Positions 54,918 through 64,000 of a DNA stretch of 64,000 nucleotides are shown piece after piece (the stretch's first letter is position 1; each line of letters opens with the position of its first letter). The notes under the pieces are model-generated. The model had not been told where the DNA came from, did not search any database, and saw only the letters and a list, made by a program, of their open reading frames with translations. A program made the translations under genes and the position numbers. This stretch comes from Beverwykella pulmonaria (taxonomy: Eukaryota; Ascomycota; Dothideomycetes; Pleosporales; Melanommataceae): the NCBI GenBank assembly GCA_001599595.1, contig BCHH01000008.1:316828-380827 (forward strand). Reading direction: 5' to 3'.

Positions 54918-57448
54918 ATGGACTCCCCCACCACCGAGCATGCCTTCCCCGGCGAATATCCACCCAGGCCCCGACAGCTGCCTCCGGACCTGCCCACCTC
55001 GCTCGACGACCGCAGAGAGGTGCATGCAATGGCCGCTGAGACGGAGATGTATGATGCATGGCAGGGTGAGCGAGTCTGCGGGGAAATGTTCACAATATAT
55101 AGCAGTCTGATGGTGTCAAACAGGGCAGTCGCAATTCCTCATCACCCCAATGCCCGCCCGTCCGCTCAGCTTCAACCTCTCGCTCGACGACCCCAGCTTC
55201 GGCGATGAGGATATCCAGCAGTTGGAAGACAGCGACAGCCGCCTGGTCCAGATGCTGGCTCACCAGGCCCGTCTGAAGAACGAGAATGCAGGCGACGAGG
55301 CCAAAGTGGTCGCCGACGAGAAGCTGTCCCACGGGGAGAAGCGGGAAGCCCTCCAAGGATTATTCACCCTAGCTGCATCCAACGGCGAGCTCGAGCGCGT
55401 CCAACGGCTTCTCAGCGGCAAAGCGAAAGAGTACATTGACATCAACCATGTCGACACCGAAGGAACGCCCCCACTGGTGTACGCGAGCTGCTTTGGACAC
55501 GAAGACGTGGCGCAAACGCTGATAGAGGCAGGCGCGCAGGTGGATGTGCAGGATAAGAACCGCTGGACCCCGCTCATGTGGGCCATGACTAACCGGCACA
55601 AGGGCATCGTCAAGCTCCTTCTTGACAATGGTGCCTCTACCGAAGTGAAGTCGGCCGGAGGCAGAACCGCATTTGACTTCGTTGAGCCGAATAGCGAGAT
55701 ATCCGACTATCTCCATGAGAGTGGCTATTCGATTGGCAACGTCGGCGTTTCGGACGACTTTTACAATTCCGGCTTTTCGCAAGACCGCTTCGAGCAGGAA
55801 ATGCAAGAGAACGACATGAAGCGCCGCATGATGATGGAGAGTGCCTTCAACCTCGAAGTCGACATTGGGAATTTGGGCCTCGATGAACAGCCAGAGGTGG
55901 GCAGCCATCCCCTTGTGCTTATGTAACCGCGCTGACCGTGTGCAGTCACCCGAGGAACCAGAGGAGGGACAAGAATTCGTCTGGGATAGATGCCTCAACG
56001 ACCAGATGTTCGTCTTCCAAGAAAGTGAGCTAGAGCGCATACTTGATATCATCATCACCAATATGACACCCCAGCGATCACCCTCTCAAAAGCCTGTACC
56101 TGCAAATATCCTCTTTCTCAGTGCCCGCTATGCGCACTATCACGCAAGCCCAGAGCTGCTGGCGACACTGCTCGTTTCTGCCATGGACAAGATCAACGAT
56201 GTCGTGGAGAAACACCAGTGGGACATGACAGTCCTGGCGTTCTGGATGTCCAACGCGACCTTACTTCTCCACTATCTCAAGAAAGATGCCGGTCTGGTCG
56301 AGGCGAGCACCGAGTTCCAAGCGCAGATGGCGGAGCTCATCAACGAGATTTTCATTTTGATCATCCGCGATGCAGAGCGTCGGATGGACAAGGTATTGGA
56401 CCAGTCCATGTTGGAGCATGAGGCGATGCCTGGCTTTGAAGACGTGCAATTCCAACACGAATGGAAGATATTCCGAACCAAAGCCAAGGTAAAGCCGCCA
56501 GAGCCGATCGAAAAACGGTATCGCCCCCCTTCCCCAAAACGACGAATGCAGCCGTCACCTCGGAACATCACCTCCCTCCTCTCCTCTACGCTTTTCGTCC
56601 TCGACCTCTACGATATACACTCGGTCATCACAGCCCAGATCCTTTCTCAGTTGCTCTATTGGCTGTCCGCGGAGCTTTTCAATCGAATCATGTCCAACCG
56701 AAAATATCTCGCTCGAACCAAGGCCATGCAGATACGAATGAATGTTTCTACATTGGAAGACTGGGCTCGGTCGAATAACCGCCAACCAGAACATTACGAA
56801 AACGGCTCGATGACCTCCACTGGTGAAAACACTGTGGAATCTGCCAAGCGCCACCTCGAGCCCCTCGTGCAGCTTCTACAATGGCTTCAATGTTTTTCTT
56901 CGCTGGGTGAGGATCTGGAATCGCTAGAAGGAACGATACAACAGCTGCCTCGACTCATACCTCAACAGTTGCTTCATTCCGCCAAGTACTACAGGCCGGA
57001 AGTCGGCGAGAAAGGGCTATCGAAGAGCGCATCAAAGTACATTATACAACTGCAGAAAGCGGCAGCAGAGCGAAAAGCCGCAAGAGGGAAATCTCCGAAC
57101 CCCAAGCAGAAATCTGGAGAGTCAGCCCCTTCGACCCCCGTCAAACCAACATCTCAGGCTGTTGCCACATCCTCTCCCGCGCCGTCTCGGCTTTCTGAAG
57201 AAGACGAGGAAGATCCGCCCATGGACCTTCTCCTCGATCCTTCGTACATGCTACCCTTCCATCTCCCGACCTCAACGGATATGCTCATAACATACGGCGC
57301 TGGTTTTGGCGGAGTCAACAAGGAGCAGGAGAGGAAGTACATCCCCACGGTACCTCCCGAGTTCCTCGCCAAGTTGGATCTCGGTGGAAATAAGACTGTC
57401 GAAAATCTCTATAACCATACCAAGTGGGAAGAAGCAAACTACAGCTGA
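54918..57448 (+). CDS. ankyrin-repeat and dilute (DIL) domain protein
   Basis: Exons 54918-55065, 55124-55896 and 55946-57448 (introns 58 and 49 nt) give 807 residues. Joins read DAWQG-QSQFLITP and DEQPE-SPEEPEEG. Residues of about 123-235 form ankyrin repeats (REALQGLFTLAASNGELERV, GTPPLVYASCFGHEDVAQTL, RWTPLMWAMTNRHKGIVKLL). Residues of about 380-670 match the dilute domain found in class V myosin tails and afadin (NILFLSARYAHYHASPELLA, SQLLYWLSAELFNRIMSNRK, RLIPQQLLHSAKYYRP). The C-terminus is a Ser/Pro-rich stretch and a conserved-looking end. There is no myosin motor, so it may be a DIL-type adaptor for cargo or vesicle traffic, by inference. Confidence 0.92.
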
Positions 57449-58107
57449 AAGCTGAGTGTTGACCGCAATCATCGCTAATTGAAATATGATGCTGGCAAAC
57501 ACCGACATACCGTTTACGACATGCTCGAGAGGGGGGCTTTGGTTAGCGCAAAACTTATGATGGGCACGATAGACAAAATTAAAGTTGCATGTTGGATTCA
57601 GCGCAGCATACCATGGAGAAAGGCGTTCGGATTTTGGCAAGTAGAGCGGGATCTCTTTGCCTCGTCTGTGGTTTGCATATGAAATGCTTCGGCGTTGGCT
57701 CTAGTAATTCTGTGGGCGTGCAGGTTAGATTTCAATTTTATTTCTATCGCAACTATTTCCAATCTCGTAACACGGCCCTTACATATTTTCCTGGAATCAG
57801 ATGGGAAATTTTCTGAAGATCTTTTCTCCCCAAGACATCTCTGTGTCTTCCCTGACTCCTTACCTCCGCTATCGGTGCTTTCTTGGTCCTCTCAGATCGT
57901 CGGCGGGCTCCGCTTGCCATTCTCGGAGAACCCCACTACCCCACCATACCGTAGGTGTATTCGAAAGTTTCCTTGAAAGCACCTCATTTGCTCCTATCTG
58001 CTATATCCCTTCTCTTCAATCCTCACTCTTGGTCTTCCTGCACCATCACCAATATTAATTGTTTTTCTCACCTCTCACTACCACCCGAAGACGTCAAGGA
58101 GACAGCA
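57449..58107. other. intergenic
   Basis: The 3' flank of the ankyrin-DIL gene and the promoter of the allantoicase gene, with a pyrimidine-rich stretch at about 57995-58080 just upstream of the start. No other feature. Confidence 0.5.
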
Positions 58108-59246
58108 ATGACGAATTCAAGCTCTCAAGCTCGCGCCATCCCAGTCGACCAGATTGATTCTACTTTCAAATCTCAATATACCGGTAAGTCGACCCCAGAC
58201 TTTCTATCTTTCTGCATATAAAATCAAGTTTCACAATCGTGCGGAAGACGATGCACTGACAGTAGCTAGATCTCATCTCCGCACCCCTCGGCTCCCGCAT
58301 CCTCTCCTGCAGCGACGAATGGTTCGCCGATGCCTCAAACCTTTTGACGCCCACGCCTCCTATCCGCAAACCCGGGGTCTTCACGCACGCCGGCGCCTGG
58401 TACGACGGCTGGGAGACAAGACGTCACAACACGGAGCCTGCTGACTGGGTCGTGATCCGGCTCGGTGTTGCAAGCGGCAAAGTCGCAGGCGTAGAAATCG
58501 ACACTGCGTTCTTCAACGGCAATCACGCGCCCGAGATCGCAGTTGAGGGCTGCTTCGTCACGTCTGACGCGGACGAGGAGGAGGTCAAGAAAGCTGGGTA
58601 TGCGGGGTGGGAGAGTATACTAGGGATTCAAGAATGTGGGCCAAGTCAGAGGCACGGGTGGTTGCTAGAAAGCATCACGGAGAAAGCGTATACACATGTC
58701 AGACTGCTGATGTACCCTGACGGAGGTATTGCGCGCTTTCGACTCTATGGAATGGCAGTCCCGGTATTCCCTCAGAGTGTGGACGAGGTATTTGAGCTAT
58801 CGGCCACGGTGATGGGTGGCGTAGCGACGAGCTGCTCCGACCAGCATTTCGGCACAAAGGACAACCTTCTCCTACCCGGCCGGGGGAAGGATATGGGCGA
58901 TGGATGGGAGACGAAGCGTACGAGGGGCGAGCACGTCGACTGGGTTATTGTTCGTCTGGGGACTAAAGGTGTAATTGATAAGATCATCATTGATACTGCG
59001 CATTTCAGAGGCAACTTCCCGCAGAAGGTGCAGGTCTTTGCGGGTAACTTTGAGAAGGATCCAGGAAGTGCGGATGAGGAGTGGACGGAGGTACTGGAGC
59101 CACAGAAGTCAGGCCCGGATAAGGAACATGAGTATGGGCAGGGGGCATTGAAGGAGGTAGTGGGCAAGGTGTACACGCATGCGAAGCTGGTTATCATTCC
59201 TGATGGGGGGGTGAAGAGGTTCAGGGTCTTTGGGCGGAGGGCTTAG
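58108..59246 (+). CDS. alc: allantoicase
   Basis: Exons 58108-58183 and 58270-59246 (86-nt intron, join SQYTD-LISAPLG) give 350 residues, the usual length. The enzyme hydrolyses allantoate to ureidoglycolate and urea, a step in using purines as nitrogen source. The two tandem jelly-roll repeats are visible: repeat 1 with GWETRRHNTEPADWVVIRLG, EIDTAFFNGNHAPE and LLMYPDGGIARFRLYG; repeat 2 with GWETKRTRGEHVDWVIVRLG, IDTAHFRGNFPQKVQV and VIIPDGGVKRFRVFG. There is no targeting signal. Other pathway genes are not next to it. Regulation by nitrogen status is expected from relatives but not visible here. Confidence 0.96.
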
Positions 59247-60256
59247 GGGGCGATGGGAGGAGCAGGGGATTTGCAGGAGAATGAAGAAAGAGGGATATTC
59301 ATTAGTATGGTTTTCCAAACTGCCTTTAGTAGCACTGAGCAGTGACTTGGCTGTTACGAATTAGTTATACATTTGTTCAACGTAGGTTCTCGTCTTACCT
59401 AGATCCCAACACATCTACAAGCCTTTCTCTCGCTACCAGATCGAAAATAGTAGAGAGTCAGTATGTTCACAATTCATGCGTTGGTGCCGCTTCCCATTCC
59501 AATCTAGGAAGGTATCAGAGGCGGGTACAATGCTCTTCCTGGCAAGTAGCTCCCCGACACAGAAAAATTTAGCATAGGAGTCCAACGCTGGAATAACCTC
59601 TCCCAAATCCAATTTACTGGCGGCTCTAGACTGATACGTTACTAAACAGTATTGAGTTGTGGCAGTGTAAGCCTGAGAGGCGCCTGAGCGGACAGGGAGA
59701 GCCCTGTTTCCAGGTCATTTACCTACATGCAATCCGCTCTCGTCGCCCTTTTCTGTGTATTTCTCCTCTGCATCAGCAAAGCGTTTTCATATATTCTCTT
59801 CAGACTGACCGACGTACTTGTTCAGCACCTCGGGTCTGTTATTGACTTTGGGTTCTCTGCCCACTCGCCCGTGAATAGATTCTAATACTGTCGCAAAGTC
59901 TCCACACATGCTTTCTTGCCCTTAGTGCCAACGATAGCGTATCCCTGAAGAAGTACGAAGTGTTTCAGGGACTCAAGGCCATCTACAGAAGCCGTAGCTC
60001 TCGTTGTTTGAACAAACCTATTGCAACATGAGCAATGGCAGTGTGAAGGTGATGAAGGTTCAGTCGAAATTGAGCCGAGTATTATTTTGGCTTATATACG
60101 TGCGATACCGCGCTAACCGGAACAGGACGTGGCCGGCAGCCATGTTGGGTGCAAGACTACCGAAAATGCAGCCTCGATCTCTGGGGTTGAAATTAAATCC
60201 CAGGTACCTCAACCTCAGATCTCAATCAATTCATTCAAACTACACCAGCATCCGCA
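59247..60256. other. intergenic, no supported gene
   Basis: One kilobase with no convincing frame. The plus frame 60004-60285 overlaps the start of the next gene in another frame and has no motif. Confidence 0.5.
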
Positions 60257-61309
60257 ATGTCGACCCCACAGCCACCACACGATAGCAATCCCTTCCACGA
60301 TCTGAGCGGCATCTCAACAGAAGCTTTCAGCAATCCGTACGATGCATTGATCATGGCGTGCGAAGACGATGCGGTACATCTGCCTCCTGCACCCTCCCAA
60401 ACCCTTACTAAGTATACCCAAGGCTGCAATCCAAGAGAAATACACCGTTCATAGAACGACACGCAATGCCCAGCAAAAAGCCAAAATGCTGTCCTCTGAC
60501 TTCCCCGGCATCATCATCGATCAAATCCTTATGCGCCTGAGTAATCCTGCCATCGAACCCGGGTTCATGGATCCACGACACTGCCTTGTATTCTGGGGCC
60601 GACCAACCGAGAACGTAAAAATCCTGATTGCGAAAGTGCAGAAAGAGTTGGTGAGCGTGGTGCCAAGTCCGTAAACGTCTCTCATCCCACCCCACCCAAT
60701 GCTTCCTAACTTGAGATAACAGACCTCTGGCTCATGCCACAAAACAATCTACACATCACCTGCCTCGAAATCACGCATTCTAAAACCGCGGCCGAGATCC
60801 AGCACCTAAAGAATTGCATGAGTTCAAAGATTCCGGAAATTGTTAATTATACACTGACGCATCGTGCCCGCCTCGTCAAACCCCTCCTTAGCTTCGACGC
60901 CTCGGCTATTGCCATATCTTTCGTGCCTGCGGCGGGCGAAGGCGGAATAGTAAAAGACGATGCGTTTACGTATCATCATTTGAGGAGGGATCTGCATTCT
61001 CTTTGCACCGAGACGGGCGTGCAGGTCGATAGCAGGTACGTAGTACCAAGTAGTCACTTAACTATTGGGAGGTTTATCGAGAAAGGGGATTTCGAGACGA
61101 AGCAGGGGAAGGCGGATAGGGAGAGGGTGGAGAGTTTGGTGGGGAAGATCGAAGAAATTAATGAGTGGTTGGAGAAGGACTATTGGCCGGGCGGGAGTGC
61201 AGAGGGTCATGGGTCGTGGGTCGTGGGTGAGGAGAGGGGGTTGGATTGTAGGGAGGGGAGACTGTGGTATGGGGATGGGGTGAGTGTGGGGACAGGCGAG
61301 GGCTTCTGA
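60257..61309 (+). CDS. 2H phosphoesterase (RNA ligase/cyclic phosphodiesterase-like)
   Basis: Exons 60257-60373, 60423-60666 and 60723-61309 (introns 49 and 56 nt) give 315 residues; joins read DDA-AIQEKYTV and VVPN-LWLMPQNN. The two His-x-Thr motifs of the 2H superfamily are present: NNLHITCLE (His about 131) and SSHLTIGRF (His about 232). Proteins of this fold cleave or form 2'-5' or cyclic phosphodiester bonds in RNA or nucleotides. The fungal relatives are mostly uncharacterised and the substrate is unknown. No targeting signal is seen. The last 40 residues are Gly/Glu-rich and may be poorly conserved. The first intron has TACTAAG very near its 3' end. Confidence 0.87.
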
Positions 61310-62423
61310 AGGTCTGGTTGGAAGATGGAGATGTGAGTATAAACGAGTAGTTAAGGATTCAACGCGACAGTCTTTATGGCATAGACGGGGAGTTTTATCG
61401 GATTTGCTAGAATCCTTTGAGGAATGATTGAAAATATTAGATTTTCTAGCTAGATACTAAGGTGAGGACGAAAATGTGAATTGAAGTCTATTTCATCACT
61501 GTAGAGAACTTGTAGTGAGCTGAACTGCTTAATCGCTACGTCCATACCAAGAAGAAGCGATTACATCTCAAATTAGAAACATTGAAGGATCTTGGAGTGC
61601 TCAATGATCTCAATTATATCTAAAATGTTCAGACGTCGACACGACATCTCCTGGCTGCCACGTTGATGGCATGACGATATTGATTGAAGGATATGGTTGG
61701 CTCTGCTCCACCGGCCAAATCCACATTGAACGGTAAAAGGTGCTTGTCCTACTTGGTTTCTATTGCCTTCGAGAGAAACTTTCCGAGAACAGTTAAGCAA
61801 AAACGGCTGGAGGGGAAAGAGCCAAGTTGAACCTTCTTTGTCTTGTTATACTTTTGAGAAACTCTTTTGAGGTAGCTTTGAAGTTCAAGCTCGGCGGTAG
61901 TGATGCGGAGTTGCTGCTAATGCGAGTATGGAAAAAGAAACCAATGATGGGTATAGCTCCATACCGCCCCATGATATCTAGCAATGATATCTGGCACAAG
62001 GAGTTTTGTGGTAGGCACATCATACTGGGAAAGATGATTTCCACCCCGAGTGACACGTGAGTGGATTGACAGGTATGGGCATGTGGCGGGTTAGATCTGG
62101 TGGCCCGTGCTTCCATCAGCTGCAACCACCGAGCCAAATCACGAAACAGCTTTGACACAGTACAACATATCCACAACCTCACCTTTCACGGCCACGATTT
62201 CATCTTGGTCCTTCCTGGGAAATAGAGCAGGGTCACACAGAGCAGGATTGAACCTCTCAACCGACTATCAAAATCGACTACCTCTCCACGATCAATAGGA
62301 ATCAGCGCCGCTAGCGGGGCAGCTCTTACATCTGCTGCCTACCATTTCCCAATACGTGGCAGAAACGAACCTCGATAAATACTCGTCTGCGATCGCACTT
62401 CCCTCCGTCGACCACTTCGCACA
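61310..62423. other. intergenic, SEC18 promoter side
   Basis: About 1.1 kb with short unbiased frames on both strands (61793-62182 minus, 61827-62060 plus). The right end should hold the SEC18 promoter and leader. Confidence 0.5.
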
Positions 62424-64000
62424 ATGTTTAATCGCGACCGACTGCCCGGGCTCCCGGGCTCTTCCCCACGCCCACCTGTGCGCAACGATGGCTATGGTCG
62501 GCCCCCTCAGCAACAACCTCAACCTCCACCACAGCGACAACAGGATACGAGAATGGGAGGGTATGGGGATCAGCAGCCGCCACCTGGCTATGGGCCCCCG
62601 CCAGGTGCTCAGAGAATGCCTGCGCGTGGGCCCCCACCGGGGGCTCAAGGAGGAGGCCGACCGCCTGTACAGCTAAGACCTGTTAAAAGCCCTGGAGGCA
62701 ACGCTTTTGCGTTCGGCAACTTGTACGTCTAGCCAAGTTTCTACAAGAGAGCATGCTGACGAATATTAGGGCTGCGGTCTCACCTCAAGACTTCCCCCCT
62801 AACCGTGATGGCTCCGACACCTACATAATCATAAACGGGAACTACGTTCTATCCGCTCGACCTATCGACAGCTGCATGCGAGGCGAAATTGGACTTACGG
62901 ATGCGCAGCGAACTTGGGCAGGGATCACACTTGGTCCCCAGGACGTTGTCACGGCTCAAGAATACCAAGCAATCGATCAAGGCGGGCAGTCATACCTTGG
63001 TGCTTTGGAAGTAGAGGTTGGATTTGCATCTAGGAAAACAACAGATACTCCTTATGATCAAGAAGAACTTGGGAATCAGTTCAAGAAGGCAAGTAACTGG
63101 TGTTTATCCGTTGTTTCCATTGTTCAAGTCTAACTCGTGATAGAACTTCCAAAACCAGGTTCTTGCGCCTGGCCAGCAGCTTCTCATGGATATCAAAAAC
63201 ATATACCTTAGAATGACGGTGCGGACGGTACAGCTGGTGGATCTCTCTATGGAGAAATCGGACGCAGTATCCGCTCCAGTTACGGATCCTAGAGCACGCG
63301 GCATCCTTACGCAGCACACAACGATTGATTTCTTCAAGGACGCCAAAACCGACATCAAGCTGAAGGCCTCTAATACGCGGCCCGCTGCAAATTCCATCAT
63401 TCAACCGGGGTTCAAATTCGAGGACATGTAGGAGAGTCTTCCTCTTGCTGTAGCGGTCGTACTAACTATGCGCAGGGGTATCGGTGGTCTGGATAAAGAG
63501 TTTAGCAACATTTTCCGGAGAGCATTTGCTTCTCGCGTGTTTCCACCAGGTCTAATAGAAAAGCTCGGTATTCAGCACGTAAAGGGTATCCTGTTGTACG
63601 GCCCACCGGGAACGGGTAAGACGTTGATTGCACGTCAAATTGGCAACATGCTGAATGCGAGGCCGCCCAAGGTCATCAATGGACCTGAGGTGCTGAACAA
63701 GTATGTCGGTCAGTCTGAGGAGAACATCCGCAAACTGTTCGCCGACGCAGAGAAGGAGTATAAAGAAAAAGGAGATGAGAGTGGCCTTCATATTATCATT
63801 TTCGACGAACTCGATGCTGTTTGCAAGCAGAGAGGTTCTACTGGCGGCGGTACGGGGGTCGGTGACAGCGTTGTCAACCAACTGCTATCAAAACTCGACG
63901 GTGTGGACCAACTGAATAACATCCTTCTCATCGGTATGACCAATCGTAAGGATATGATTGACGAGGCGCTACTCCGAGCAGGACGTCTGGAGGTCCATAT
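62424..64000 (+). CDS. sec18: vesicular-fusion ATPase Sec18/NSF (partial, 5' part)
   Basis: Exons 62424-62722, 62770-63088, 63144-63427 and 63476 to beyond the window. Introns are 47, 55 and 48 nt; the second has a GC donor (AAG/GCAAGT) and AG acceptor, and GT alternatives break the frame. The N-terminus is Pro/Gln-rich ([14 protein letters not shown]), followed by the NSF N-domain ([18 protein letters not shown]) and the first AAA+ module: [20 protein letters not shown] (Walker A), [17 protein letters not shown] (Walker B) and [23 protein letters not shown] disassembles SNARE complexes with alpha-SNAP so vesicle fusion can recur; it is essential in yeast. The gene runs off the right edge within the first ATPase domain, so the second AAA+ module is not seen. 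Confidence 0.97.

Overview
The window is nuclear DNA from a filamentous ascomycete (Pezizomycotina). The evidence is the gene set: a fungal group X hybrid histidine kinase, a Gti1/Pac2 WOPR regulator, an Flc/TRP-like ML-domain channel, a GH81 glucanase, allantoicase and Sec18/NSF. Introns are mostly 47-66 nt with GT-AG ends, short exons are common, and third codon positions favour C/G. Dothideomycetes is my best guess at class, but that is inference.

Layout, left to right. 1.2-6.6 kb: a divergent pair, a single-pass membrane protein (-) and an uncharacterised three-exon gene (+). 6.6-11.4 kb: no intact gene, but a decayed cupin gene whose fossil intron carries a 15-bp minisatellite. 11.4-13.8 kb: an intact Flc-family membrane protein. 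13.8-18.5 kb: a decayed GH128 glucanase and a second, less certain decayed coding block. 18.6-21.2 kb: an intact GH81 endo-beta-1,3-glucanase. 21.2-24.1 kb: a 173-bp TA-flanked MITE and a frameshifted membrane-protein gene. 25.0-27.1 kb: a CCCH zinc-finger protein. 27.1-30.3 kb: intergenic, with a second, unrelated 265-bp MITE. 30.3-31.7 kb: a Gti1/Pac2 factor (-) whose upstream side is a gene-poor stretch of about 7.1 kb, ending in an AT-rich block with a duplicated sequence that differs almost only by transitions (RIP-like). 38.9-45.0 kb: a small-gene block (zinc-free quinone oxidoreductase, VOC/glyoxalase-fold protein, CutC-like protein, GPI-type secreted protein, a tentative hypothetical gene, an NTF2/SigF-like membrane protein). 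46.1-54.2 kb: a ten-exon, 2405-residue hybrid histidine kinase (-), divergent from an ankyrin-DIL protein (54.9-57.4 kb, +). 58.1-61.3 kb: allantoicase and a 2H phosphoesterase. 62.4 kb to the right edge: the 5' part of SEC18, with one GC-AG intron.

Functionally this is mainly housekeeping and signalling sequence: stress signalling (HHK), morphogenesis (WOPR factor), wall turnover (GH81, dead GH128), vesicle traffic (Sec18, DIL protein) and purine nitrogen salvage (allantoicase). I see no biosynthetic cluster, CRISPR array, tRNA or rRNA. The unusual part is the 7.9-38.6 kb portion, which holds several genes in visible decay together with non-autonomous transposons and RIP-like repeats.

Exon joins were derived by hand. 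Every multi-exon model closes in frame (total length divisible by three) across plausible GT-AG (once GC-AG) junctions.
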